Positions 9,095 to 17,836 of a stretch of DNA of 64,000 nt are shown here, one piece after another. Numbering within the stretch: the first letter of the stretch is position 1; every line of letters begins with the position of its first letter. Source of the stretch: Oscillospiraceae bacterium (GTDB taxonomy: Bacteria > Bacillota > Clostridia > UMGS1883); NCBI GenBank assembly GCA_015068735.1, contig SVJW01000007.1:1-64000 (forward strand), given 5' to 3'. The translations under genes were made by a program, and so were the position numbers. The notes beneath the pieces are model-generated. The model was not told the origin of the DNA. It ran no database searches and saw nothing but the letters and a program-made list of their open reading frames with translations.

Positions 9095-9134
9095 ACAAAA
9101 CCCTCGCAACCAATACGGTTGCGGGGGTTTTTGT
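9095..9134. terminator. Bidirectional terminator between convergent operons
   Basis: ACAAAACCCTCGCAACC pairs with GGTTGCGGGGGTTTTTGT, giving a GC-rich stem with T-runs on both strands. It separates the plus-strand sugar operon (ending 9082) from the minus-strand hydrolase series (ending 9157). Confidence 0.9.
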
Positions 9135-9156
9135 AATGAATGAGACAACTATCATT

Positions 9157-10674
9157 TCAGTTTTCCTTTTTAAAAGTAAAATTTTTAACTCCGTTTAAAA
9201 ATACAATTGTGTTATTCTCGTCAGCATATGTTCCGTTAATCTTAACATTTGAAACTTGAATATTATAATGGGTTATATTATCCTTGTTGTTCACGGTAAC
9301 AGGAACGTTGTATTTTCCATCCACCATAGGAATTTCTTCATCATAGTGCACATTTATATTTCTGCAGACAATATCGTGAATTGTTCCTGATTGAATCCCT
9401 TCAATGTCAAGCTCCTGCGTAAATCCGTCCCTGTACGGATTATTTGTAAATCTTATCAGGTGGGGAATTGCGACCTTATCATGATTGGTGTATGGCTGGT
9501 CGAAGAATTTCTGGAATTGATAAAGAGTATCATAACAATTGTAATCCACATTTATGTTTTCAAAAACAACTTCCGACACTTCCGCACAATCTCCATTTTG
9601 AATTCCGAGAGCGGTATCCCCTGCTCGAAGAATATCGCAATTACGAAAAATTATGTTTTTATATCTTCTACAGGTTGTTTCCAGTCCTATTTCGCAAGTT
9701 TTCCCCCAATCACACCACAGCACGCAATTTTCAGTAAGAATGTTTTCGTTATCGGTTTTTGCATATAAATCTACACCTTTTATTGTAACAGTGTCATCAA
9801 AAGAGTGTATAAAAGAGTTTCTTAATGTCACATTTTGGCTATTAACGATATCAACCCCGTCAGCATTATATCTCCACTGGCCAAAAACTTTAATACCGTC
9901 AAGCATAACATTAAAACAATGAAAAACATTCACGCACCATATAGCCGAATTTCTCATCATTATACCTTCAATATTTACATTTTTACAATCGTAAAATTTA
10001 AGATTGCCGTTAGTAAACATTTCATAACATTTTTCTTCAATTCGTCCCTCTCCTATATCGTCCAGAAGTCCGTTTCCAAAAATGTGTATGTTTTCAGCAT
10101 TTTTTGCGTAGATACATCCAAACACCAGTGCATCCTTATCAATATATACGCTTTCGTTTGAAGAAAGTACGATTCTTCCTGTCATATGTACACCGGGTCC
10201 GAAATAGTAAGTCACCGATTCCTTTTCAGGAGGTGTAATAGGTTTGCTGTTGAAGATATACAGACAATGATGATAAGAATCTGTATTTAAAACAAATTGT
10301 CCGTTTTCAGAAAGAGTAAATTTTATTTTTCCATTATCTTCTTCGTAAGAAATATTCCTGGAATAAGGTTTTAAAATCAGCTTTTTGTACTCTTTCTTAA
10401 CTACAACTTCCACCTTGAGTTCCTCATCGCTGACCAGATTTACAAAAGATGCCGTTTCTGTCTGTTCAATAGGTCTTTGATATCCCGGCCATTCTGTATT
10501 AAAAGGATATTTTGAAATACAACATGTATAAACAGGAACTTTCTCTCCGTTTACAATGACTTCGTAATCCTCCGACAACGCTTCTTTGTAGTAGTTGCTT
10601 GATACCAATGCGTGGTTTTCTTTTTTGCAAAAAATATTTGACTGTCCACTTTCAAACTTTGAAAATGAAAACAT
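9157..10674 (-). CDS. GH28-like right-handed beta-helix glycoside hydrolase
   Basis: The 505-residue protein has an N-terminal beta-sandwich (about 1-150) and then a parallel beta-helix with repeated short strands (NAENIHIFGNG, CKNVNIEG, SQNVTLRNSFIH). NADGVDI at 270-276 and SFDDTVTIKG at 291-300 match the paired Asp motifs of polygalacturonase-type GH28 active sites; the canonical GHG and RIK motifs are not obvious, so it is a distant member or a sister family (GH49-like helices look similar). No signal peptide, so it acts on imported oligosaccharides. Last gene of the minus-strand series, 115 bp after the GH43-like gene. Galacturonic-acid or similar polymer chemistry is suggested, not shown. 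Confidence 0.75.
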   Translation of the reverse strand: MFSFSKFESGQSNIFCKKENHALVSSNYYKEALSEDYEVIVNGEKVPVYTCCISKYPFNTEWPGYQRPIEQTETASFVNLVSDEELKVEVVVKKEYKKLILKPYSRNISYEEDNGKIKFTLSENGQFVLNTDSYHHCLYIFNSKPITPPEKESVTYYFGPGVHMTGRIVLSSNESVYIDKDALVFGCIYAKNAENIHIFGNGLLDDIGEGRIEEKCYEMFTNGNLKFYDCKNVNIEGIMMRNSAIWCVNVFHCFNVMLDGIKVFGQWRYNADGVDIVNSQNVTLRNSFIHSFDDTVTIKGVDLYAKTDNENILTENCVLWCDWGKTCEIGLETTCRRYKNIIFRNCDILRAGDTALGIQNGDCAEVSEVVFENINVDYNCYDTLYQFQKFFDQPYTNHDKVAIPHLIRFTNNPYRDGFTQELDIEGIQSGTIHDIVCRNINVHYDEEIPMVDGKYNVPVTVNNKDNITHYNIQVSNVKINGTYADENNTIVFLNGVKNFTFKKEN

Positions 10675-10789
10675 TTTTATTCTCCTTTCTTAAAATGCAC
10701 CTCTCTACGATAAAAACAATAGTACGAAAAACCGATGTATGATTATATCCGTCAACAAGTTCGTCTGGAGATTTTTTCGCCATTTTCTT

Positions 10790-11833
10790 TTATTTTTTAA
10801 TTGGAAGTGCCATATTCCATGTGTTTTTGCAAGTATGGAATCCGAGACCGTCCGTACTGTCAGACACCGCAAAATATGTACATATCGGCTGTCCGTTTTC
10901 AAAAAGGATAAAAGGTCTTTCCATATTTCCAAGTTCACGCTCTGTCTTGTCATCAAACAAAAGCTTGCGCGAATAAAACTTCTTTCCTATTTCAAAATTC
11001 CAACAAAATCCGTCTTCTGAGTTTGCATAAACTCCTCCGTATTTTTCTCCGCAAATGTTACCGTTCATATCCTTTGCCATAAGATGATACCCTTTCTCAT
11101 CGTACCATACAAACGGGTCTTCCACTTCATAACCTGAGCCGTCAAAAAGAGGCTTGTCGAGAACTGCCCTGTGTTTTTCCCATGGAGCAGCTGCAACAGC
11201 TGCTCCGAAAAGCATCTTCCCGTGTAAAAATTCAGGATAAGGTTTTTTAGCATAGCTTCTGGACTTGTAGATGAGAAGTATCTTCCCGTCGGGCATAACG
11301 CAAGGCGCGGGATTTGATACCAGGAAATTATCAAAACACTCAGGTCTTGTATCAAGCACCGGCTCGGGAAGTCTTTTCCACGGACCAAAAACGCTATCGC
11401 TTATTGCTACACCTATTCGTTTATTGGCACGGGCACATATGACACGCGGATCTGTTGTAGAAACTGTTTCGTTTTCTTTAACATCACAGAAAGGATGCGT
11501 TGTGCCCATATAGTAAAGAACATATTTATCTTTGTACTTGATAATATGAGGATTATGTGTACTTCTTCCGTCCCAGAACTGCGCTCCTCTTGACGGAAGA
11601 ACCACCTCTTCGAATCGGAATGCTCCATCGGGAGTATCGGAAGACGCTCTTACGACTTCGCTTTCAAGAAGCCATCCGGGATGCATAGGAAGAGTTTTTC
11701 TCCAGCGAGAGGCAAACATATGATATCTTCCATCCTCGCCTTTGACAACACTTCCGCACCATACCCAATAACCATTCATCTTGAATCCGTTATCAAGGCT
11801 TGCCGGAGCAAACATTTCATTTAACATTTTCAT
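10790..11833 (-). CDS. GH43-like five-bladed beta-propeller glycoside hydrolase
   Basis: A 347-residue cytoplasmic protein built of propeller-type repeats. NGYWVWCGSVVKGEDGRYHMFASRW near the N-terminus, THNPHIIKYKDKYVLYY, VSNPAPCVMPDGKILLIYKS, YEVEDPFVWYDEKGYHL and NMERPFILFENGQP are the blade-like strands of the GH43/GH32/GH117-type fold; the acidic residues in VEDPF and MERPF are candidate catalytic ones. I take ATG 11833, seven bases from GAGGAGA, over a TTG one codon earlier. It starts 12 bp after the GH88 gene ends, so they are co-transcribed. Could remove arabinose, galactose or similar side groups; the exact family needs a profile search. Confidence 0.65.
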   Translation of the reverse strand: MKMLNEMFAPASLDNGFKMNGYWVWCGSVVKGEDGRYHMFASRWRKTLPMHPGWLLESEVVRASSDTPDGAFRFEEVVLPSRGAQFWDGRSTHNPHIIKYKDKYVLYYMGTTHPFCDVKENETVSTTDPRVICARANKRIGVAISDSVFGPWKRLPEPVLDTRPECFDNFLVSNPAPCVMPDGKILLIYKSRSYAKKPYPEFLHGKMLFGAAVAAAPWEKHRAVLDKPLFDGSGYEVEDPFVWYDEKGYHLMAKDMNGNICGEKYGGVYANSEDGFCWNFEIGKKFYSRKLLFDDKTERELGNMERPFILFENGQPICTYFAVSDSTDGLGFHTCKNTWNMALPIKK

Positions 11834-11845
11834 CAAAATATCTCC

Positions 11846-12994
11846 TCACTCAAAAAGCAAATCAAAGCCCTTTAACTTATAAATAGCTTCCGCAAAGTAA
11901 TAATCGCCGTAAATTATGGGGATATTCGCCGTCTTCCCGATAGCATCGGGGGCATCTGTCCAACGCTCGGTACCTAACCCTACAACACTATCCTCGTCAA
12001 GGCTGTAATTACAGCAGTTTTCATCCAAGGCTTTTAACAGCTTTATTGCCGCGTTATAGTACATCTGCCCCTCGTACTGAGGCACATTTCTTGCAATTTC
12101 AAGAAGTCCGCAAGCCGCACAGGCACTTGCCGTAGAATCGTATAGAACCGGCTCTTCGGGAGAACGGAAATCCGCCTTGGGAAGATAATCGCCACATACA
12201 CTTGCTATGAAGTAATGAGCAACTTTCTTTGCTGCATCAAGATACTTTTTCTCTCCTGTATGAATGTAGCTGAGCGTAAAACCGTGAAGTGCCCACGCCT
12301 GACCTCTTGACCAAGAGGAATCTACGCTATAGCCCTGCCCCGCAAGATTTTCAAGATATTCTCCGGACTCCGGGTCATAAACACAGATATGCTTTACCGA
12401 GCCGTCGGGACGGATATGATTTTGAATGGTTGTATCTGCGTGTTTAGTCGCAATATGCTTGAATCGAGGTTCATTAAGTTCCCGTGAAGCCCAATAAAGA
12501 AGCGGTATGTTCATCATTGAGTCAATAATGGTAACGCAGGGGTCAAGGTTCCACGCGCGTATAAACTCCCCGACTGCGTTATAGCGAGAGGCAAGCTGAT
12601 TTGCGGCATACATTGTCCTTACTTTTGACTTTTCATTACCTGTCAGGCGATAATTTACACCTGCTGTAAGGAGCCACATAAAACCTACATCGTGATGGAG
12701 CCCCCAGAAAGTTTCAAAAGCTTTATCCAGGATTTCTTCGTTTCTTTCGGCAGAAATTTTATATGTGTCATTTTTTGTTCCGATATACATCAGCCACATA
12801 AGTCCGCCCCAAAAGCCGTTTGTCCACCAGCAGATCTCTTCCTTTGCGCGGTCTGTATGTACTCCGTCTATGGTTGTGTACGGAATTTTATCCCTTGAAC
12901 GCTCGGCAATTACACAAAGCTTTTTGTCAAGCTTTTCCCATGTGCTGTTTATGAATTCGCTGTCTCTCTCAGTAGCTTTTTTAAAATCAAACAT
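11846..12994 (-). CDS. GH88 unsaturated uronyl hydrolase
   Basis: Hydrolyses the 4,5-unsaturated uronic acid left at the non-reducing end by polysaccharide lyases. The 382-residue (alpha/alpha)6 protein has WTNGFWGG near residues 57-64, HHDVGFM with Asp102 and IIDSMMN with Asp158; these match the two essential aspartates of Bacillus unsaturated glucuronyl hydrolase (D88 and D149), and SSWSRGQAWALHGF follows near 229. No signal peptide: cytoplasmic. Its presence implies that the substrate reaches the cell as lyase products, matching the surface lyase encoded at 17837-22009 in the same series. Glucuronyl versus galacturonyl preference (GH88 versus the related GH105) cannot be settled by eye. 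Confidence 0.87.
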   Translation of the reverse strand: MFDFKKATERDSEFINSTWEKLDKKLCVIAERSRDKIPYTTIDGVHTDRAKEEICWWTNGFWGGLMWLMYIGTKNDTYKISAERNEEILDKAFETFWGLHHDVGFMWLLTAGVNYRLTGNEKSKVRTMYAANQLASRYNAVGEFIRAWNLDPCVTIIDSMMNIPLLYWASRELNEPRFKHIATKHADTTIQNHIRPDGSVKHICVYDPESGEYLENLAGQGYSVDSSWSRGQAWALHGFTLSYIHTGEKKYLDAAKKVAHYFIASVCGDYLPKADFRSPEEPVLYDSTASACAACGLLEIARNVPQYEGQMYYNAAIKLLKALDENCCNYSLDEDSVVGLGTERWTDAPDAIGKTANIPIIYGDYYFAEAIYKLKGFDLLFE

Positions 12995-13009
12995 TTCATT
13001 TTCTCCCTT

Positions 13010-15382
13010 TTAGTCTTCTCTCAAATACCGTTCCGACTCTTCCCAATAAGCCATACTCTCTACTGGCTCTGCATCAAGCTGCCAGTACTGTGTCATCATA
13101 CCTTCTTTGTTTGGCTTTGACTGAGCTACATAGAGAAGATATGTTTTAAGCTCTTCTACACCGATTTCTGCTGTCGGTGCAAAATCCTTTGAATTACAGT
13201 AGCTTACAAGAGTATTGAACATTGCCTTTACTGCAGGGTTTTCCATATCTGTAAAGTTAAAACCTGTTACAAGAAGTTTACCCTTGCCTACTTTCATTTC
13301 AAACGCATAGCTGAAATATCTCATCGTTCTGTCGTACATAAGCTCAGGAAGTCTGAACTTTGTTGCGTCAAATCTGTCACGGTTTGCTTTATCAAGTCCC
13401 GATACAATTGACTTGACTTTTACAGGAAAATCATCAAGATTTATCTTGTCACAGTCGTCTATCAGGTTATAATACTGGAAGTTTATCTGTCCGTCTGTTA
13501 CGAAACCATACTTGTTAAGAAGCTCTTTATCGTCAAAGCCTCCGTTGATTGTTCCTCTGTCCCAGATTACTCCCTTGTATCTTTCCCATACTGCTCTGAA
13601 TGCATACTTGGGTGCTTTCTGTGATTTGTCAAGAAGATGTCTTGTCCAATTCTCTCTGTATGTAAGCATTACTGTCTTGCCTTGTTCAAGCTTTTCAAAA
13701 AGCTCATCATCAAGCTTGTCTGTAATAATAAGGTTTTCTGTCTTTGCTTCTGTTTCGGGGAATACCCACATTTCCCAACTGTTTTCACACATACTTCCGT
13801 CTTCAAAATCAATCTTGCAGGAAAGCGTAAGCTTTTCTGCTTTCTTTGTTTTGGGAAGTTTAATTTCCAAGGAGCAAAGTGTGTAAAGTCCCGATTTATA
13901 TGTATCTACGTCTGTAAGTGTACCTTCGTTGTAGATTTTTCTTCCCTCAAGTTTATACGAGAAAGCACCTGTCTTGGGAGGATTTATCATATACTGGGAA
14001 AGCAGTACGGGAATCTTTACTGTTTCTTCTGTATTGAATACCTGTTTGGGAAGTCTTGCAAGAACTACTGTGTCTGCATTAAACTTCCTAAACTCTTCCT
14101 GACTTATTCCGTGGGGATCGTCAAAGCAGTCTACAACACCGTTAGAGTTTTCATACTTATCGGTATCTGCAAACTGAAGCATATGGAAGCCTGAAAGAAG
14201 ATTGCTTGCTCTTATTCCCTCAAGTGCTGTTTTCCAGCATCTGAACTGGAAGTCCTTTGTTATCTGCAAGGTTTCCTTGAAGTTCTCTTTATACCCTTTT
14301 GCTTCAAGCATCTTTATTTCTTCATCTACCCACCAGGGTGCAGGGATATTGTACTTTTCAAACTTTTCCTTTAATGCGTAATAATCTCTCCATGATGTAT
14401 AGTGGCATACTTCATGAGCAATGAGAGGACGTTTAAAAGCTATTCCTCTGCGGATTTTTGCATTACCGTCTTCCTTTACCATTTCACGGTTGTTTACAGT
14501 ACCGAAGCAAAGGAGATTATCTGTATTGTAGAACATATCAGCGTGTTTTCCGTAGGGGAAGAAATATCCCATATGCTGAACGTCGAAATCCACACCGTCA
14601 CGGTCATATTCACCGTGAGCGCAAGTATCGATGAAGAGACGAGTGGGGTCGTGCTTTTTTATAAAGTCACGGATTTCCTTAATTCTGGGTTTCTTGCCGG
14701 GCTCTCTTATTTCGTTACCTACGCAATACACCATAAACGACGGATGATTATACAGTGAATGTATGATTTCAAGAAGTGCTTCATCTGTGATAAAGTCGTT
14801 TTTACCGTAGAGCATTTCCTGAAGATTGTTATAGTCATCATTTTCCTTTCGCATTTCAATATGAATGAGAATACCTTCTTCATCTGCTGCTTTAAAGCAT
14901 TCCTCGGGAGGAATTACTGAATGGAACCGGATGGTATTAAAGCCGTAGCTTTTTGCCATACGGATATTCTTTCTGTAGAATTCAATTTCTGATAAATTGC
15001 AGTTGTTCTGATGTTCGTGTGCTGCCGCACCGCGGATATATGCACGCATATAGAAAGGGAAACCGTTAAGGTAGATATACTTTTCATCGGTTTCAAAATA
15101 TCTGAAACCGAAGCGGTCGGAAATCTCCTCTGTTTCTCCATTTTCATATGTAACGCAGGCGGTAAAGGTATAAAGAACAGGCTTTTCCACTGACCATGCT
15201 TCTGCGTCATAGATAGCTGAAATGGTTGTATCGCTACCACTTCCCTGCGCCTTTATTTCGCCGTTTGCATCCTTTACATTCCAGCTTATATTTTTTATGT
15301 TATCGGCAACAATCTCGGCTTTGAAGCCATCTGATATTTTGCCTGCTGTTATTTTTAAAGTTAAGTTGTTGTTTGTAATCAT
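13010..15382 (-). CDS. GH2-family glycoside hydrolase, lacking the N-terminal jelly-roll
   Basis: A 790-residue retaining glycosidase of clan GH-A. YCVGNEIREP near 219-228 holds the acid/base Glu224 and LIAHEVCHYTS near 320-330 the likely nucleophile Glu324. The protein begins almost directly with the immunoglobulin-like GH2 domain (about 1-95) and lacks the usual ~180-residue sugar-binding domain in front; about 370 residues of beta-rich sequence follow the barrel. I choose ATG 15382 with AAAGGA upstream; the frame can be extended by 19 codons without a ribosome site. Cytoplasmic. Could be a beta-glucuronidase, beta-galactosidase or relative. The spacer before it carries dispersed repeat copy A. 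Confidence 0.8.
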   Translation of the reverse strand: MITNNNLTLKITAGKISDGFKAEIVADNIKNISWNVKDANGEIKAQGSGSDTTISAIYDAEAWSVEKPVLYTFTACVTYENGETEEISDRFGFRYFETDEKYIYLNGFPFYMRAYIRGAAAHEHQNNCNLSEIEFYRKNIRMAKSYGFNTIRFHSVIPPEECFKAADEEGILIHIEMRKENDDYNNLQEMLYGKNDFITDEALLEIIHSLYNHPSFMVYCVGNEIREPGKKPRIKEIRDFIKKHDPTRLFIDTCAHGEYDRDGVDFDVQHMGYFFPYGKHADMFYNTDNLLCFGTVNNREMVKEDGNAKIRRGIAFKRPLIAHEVCHYTSWRDYYALKEKFEKYNIPAPWWVDEEIKMLEAKGYKENFKETLQITKDFQFRCWKTALEGIRASNLLSGFHMLQFADTDKYENSNGVVDCFDDPHGISQEEFRKFNADTVVLARLPKQVFNTEETVKIPVLLSQYMINPPKTGAFSYKLEGRKIYNEGTLTDVDTYKSGLYTLCSLEIKLPKTKKAEKLTLSCKIDFEDGSMCENSWEMWVFPETEAKTENLIITDKLDDELFEKLEQGKTVMLTYRENWTRHLLDKSQKAPKYAFRAVWERYKGVIWDRGTINGGFDDKELLNKYGFVTDGQINFQYYNLIDDCDKINLDDFPVKVKSIVSGLDKANRDRFDATKFRLPELMYDRTMRYFSYAFEMKVGKGKLLVTGFNFTDMENPAVKAMFNTLVSYCNSKDFAPTAEIGVEELKTYLLYVAQSKPNKEGMMTQYWQLDAEPVESMAYWEESERYLRED

Positions 15383-15408
15383 ATAATCTGTCCTTTTAAT
15401 AGAATAAA

Positions 15409-15723
15409 CGGCGGCACCTATGTCGCCGCAGACTATCAAAAAAGTCGGTCAAACGCAAGCAAACTTGAATTCTTAAAATTTTCGTAGGGGTTGGCGATTT
15501 TCGACAACCCGTTAATAGAACGACTGTTTGTTAAAAACAAATATTGAGTAAAGCCCTAAAACTGCAGTTTTTAGGGCTTTTTGCTTGCTTCCGTTCAAGG
15601 CAATCTCTACCGTACCCTCGTACGCCGACGAGCTTGCCTTGAACGGATTTACCTTCCTTTTTTCTCGTCTGTCAGCATGTCGATAAGTTTATCGACACGC
15701 TGCGGCGGCACCTATGTCGCCGC
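15409..15723 (-). repeat. Dispersed structured repeat, family I, copy A
   Basis: A 270-bp body (15431-15700, element orientation minus) matches 36171-36442 on the opposite strand along its whole length. It holds three hairpins: GTGTCGATA/TATCGACA near 15674-15699, a 13-bp stem 15591-15603 with 15634-15646, and AAAGCCCTAAAA/TTTTAGGGCTTT at 15551-15580. Outside the body a 21-bp hairpin sequence (CGGCGGC-ACCTATGTC-GCCGC) occurs at both ends, 15409-15429 and 15703-15723, as a direct repeat. It lies directly after the stop of the 15739 gene. No open frame fills it. Could be a mobile non-autonomous element or a structured RNA; see findings. This accounts for the 356-bp spacer 15383-15738. Confidence 0.85.
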
Positions 15724-15738
15724 CGTTTATTAAAGTTA

Positions 15739-17793
15739 TTATTTTAAATCAATAGGTGTTCTAACGGGAACAATTGTTGCGGGATCTGACCATACGAACA
15801 GTCTTGCTGTTACGTCAGTATCTTCGGGGAGTGCTTTTGTTGTAGCAAAATCTGTTGATACAGCTACGCCTGCTCCTACTGAAACGCCTGCCTTATTTAC
15901 AGGAATAATTTCGTGAATTTCTTCACCAACATAAACTGCCATGAGATAATATTTGTCTGCTTCTGCAGCCTGAGTATTATTCAAGAAAGTAACATTTGCA
16001 ATTACCTGACTGCCTAAAACGGCACAATTTGCTGTATAGGATTCCTCTACTTTGCTTCCGCTGATTTCAAATTCGTGTACTACAAAGCCCGCACTTGTAC
16101 CTCCAACCTTAGCAATCTTTACATATTTTGCAGTTACAGGAAGATAAGGCACATATGTAAGCCAAGCTGCTTCTGCAGATTTTATAACTGTACAATTTTC
16201 CGAGTGAACAAGCTTAGTCCAGTTTGCTCCGTCAAGAGAATATGACAATTCATACTGTTCTGCTATACGGCTTTCGGAATAGAATCTGATAGAATCGATG
16301 CTTGTGTAATCTGCAAGTGTGAATGTAACGGGAGTAGCATTCTTAAGATAGCAATAAGTACCCAAATCACCATCTGCTATACCAGCCGCATCATTAGCTC
16401 CGGATATTATTGTTCCGTTTGCCGGCAGTGCCCAGTTATAAAGAACAAACTGAACTGTATATGTAAGAGTTTCCTGCCCATGAGTAACTGCAATTGTTGC
16501 AGTATAGTTGTTGTCTGCAGAAGCTTCTGTATACACTACTTCTGCATCTGCCATAAGGGGAGCATATGTTAACTGGGGTAAGCTGTCAAGGCTGTCTACC
16601 TGAACCTTGTAAGAGGTTGTATTCTGTGCAAAAGCTGTGCTCCATGTACCTGCTGCAGAGGAAAGGCTCTTAAGATACGGGAATCCTGTAATTTCTGTTC
16701 CGTATACTTCAAGCTCATATATAGAACGATTACTTGTAGTTACATTGACAATTCTTAAATACTTTGCAACGGCATCTTCTATCGTAAGAGTTACGGTGTG
16801 TGTCTTATTAGCAGTGTTAATTGCTACTTCACACTCTTTTCCTTTGTTCAATCCGGTCCATGTAACACCATCAAATGAGTACTCGTACCCGTAGTGATAG
16901 CCTGTTGAGTTGGTATGTATGATAAAGGACGATATATCCACATAGTTTTCAAACTCAACTATAAACGACGAAGGATAGGCATTGAGAGTCACCGAATTAG
17001 AAGTATTCCCGTCTATTGCGTTTTCATATCCTGCTGTCACTGTTGCTCCGTTAGTTGCATGGGCAAAGTTAAAGGGCACAAACTGAACAGTATATGTAGT
17101 TGTGCTTCCGCCGTGAGTAACAGCAATTGTTGCTGTGTAGTCGTTATCAGCAGATGCTACTGTGTAATTTACTGTTGCATCAGCCATAAGAGCTTCATAT
17201 GTAAGCACAGGAAGATTAGCAAAATCAATAACCTGAACCTCGTACGATGTGGTGTTCTGGTCAAATTCAGTAGACCATACGCCACTATCCGAGGTAAGGC
17301 TCTTTAAATAAGGGAAACCTGTTATTTCTGTTCCGTATACTTCAAGTTCATATATAGAACGATTACTTGTAGTTACATTGACAATTTTTAAATACTTAGC
17401 AACGGCATCTTCTATCGTAAGAGTTACGGTGTGTGTCTTATTAGCAGTGTTAATTGCTACTTCACACTCTTTTCCTTTGTTCAATCCGGTCCATGTAACA
17501 CCATCAAATGAGTACTCGTACCCGTAGTGATAGCCTGTTGAGTTGGTATGTATGATAAAGGACGATATATCCACATAGTTTTCAAACTCAACTATAAACG
17601 ACGAAGGATAGGCATTGAGAGTCACCGAATTAGAAGTATCCCCGTCTATCACGTTTTCATATTCTTCTGTTACTGTTGCTCCGTTACTTGCAAGGGCATA
17701 GTTTGTTTCCCCATCTGCCGAAGCCACCATCGGTACTGCTATGCACGCTATAAGCATACATAAAGTTACCATTAAGCTTAAAATTTTCTTCAT
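15739..17793 (-). CDS. Secreted protein with tandem discoidin (F5/8C) repeats
   Basis: A 684-residue exported protein. Signal peptide at 1-27 (hydrophobic core LSLMVTLCMLIACIAVPM, then SADG). It carries F5/8 type C carbohydrate-binding modules: two copies of a 211-residue unit (module plus a cadherin-like beta-sandwich, LKSL...WSTEF.QNTTSYEVQV), a third more divergent module near residues 430-550, and a C-terminal beta-rich domain. No catalytic motif and no SLH domain were seen, so it may be a substrate-binding or accessory surface protein. Start ATG 17793 is six bases after GAGGTG; a GTG three codons earlier overlaps that site. The two main modules are almost identical in DNA, indicating recent duplication or gene conversion. 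Confidence 0.8.
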   Translation of the reverse strand: MKKILSLMVTLCMLIACIAVPMVASADGETNYALASNGATVTEEYENVIDGDTSNSVTLNAYPSSFIVEFENYVDISSFIIHTNSTGYHYGYEYSFDGVTWTGLNKGKECEVAINTANKTHTVTLTIEDAVAKYLKIVNVTTSNRSIYELEVYGTEITGFPYLKSLTSDSGVWSTEFDQNTTSYEVQVIDFANLPVLTYEALMADATVNYTVASADNDYTATIAVTHGGSTTTYTVQFVPFNFAHATNGATVTAGYENAIDGNTSNSVTLNAYPSSFIVEFENYVDISSFIIHTNSTGYHYGYEYSFDGVTWTGLNKGKECEVAINTANKTHTVTLTIEDAVAKYLRIVNVTTSNRSIYELEVYGTEITGFPYLKSLSSAAGTWSTAFAQNTTSYKVQVDSLDSLPQLTYAPLMADAEVVYTEASADNNYTATIAVTHGQETLTYTVQFVLYNWALPANGTIISGANDAAGIADGDLGTYCYLKNATPVTFTLADYTSIDSIRFYSESRIAEQYELSYSLDGANWTKLVHSENCTVIKSAEAAWLTYVPYLPVTAKYVKIAKVGGTSAGFVVHEFEISGSKVEESYTANCAVLGSQVIANVTFLNNTQAAEADKYYLMAVYVGEEIHEIIPVNKAGVSVGAGVAVSTDFATTKALPEDTDVTARLFVWSDPATIVPVRTPIDLK
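16681..17650 (-). repeat. Near-identical tandem coding repeat, 633-bp period
   Basis: About 330 bp around 16685-17015 recur at 17317-17648 with only a few mismatches, including synonymous sites. The offset is 633 bp, exactly 211 codons, so the frame is kept. Linker segments between them are more diverged, showing that the discoidin module itself was homogenised. Confidence 0.85.
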
Positions 17794-17836
17794 TTTTTTC
17801 ACCTCATAAATATATTTTTTATGTCATCCGACATAG

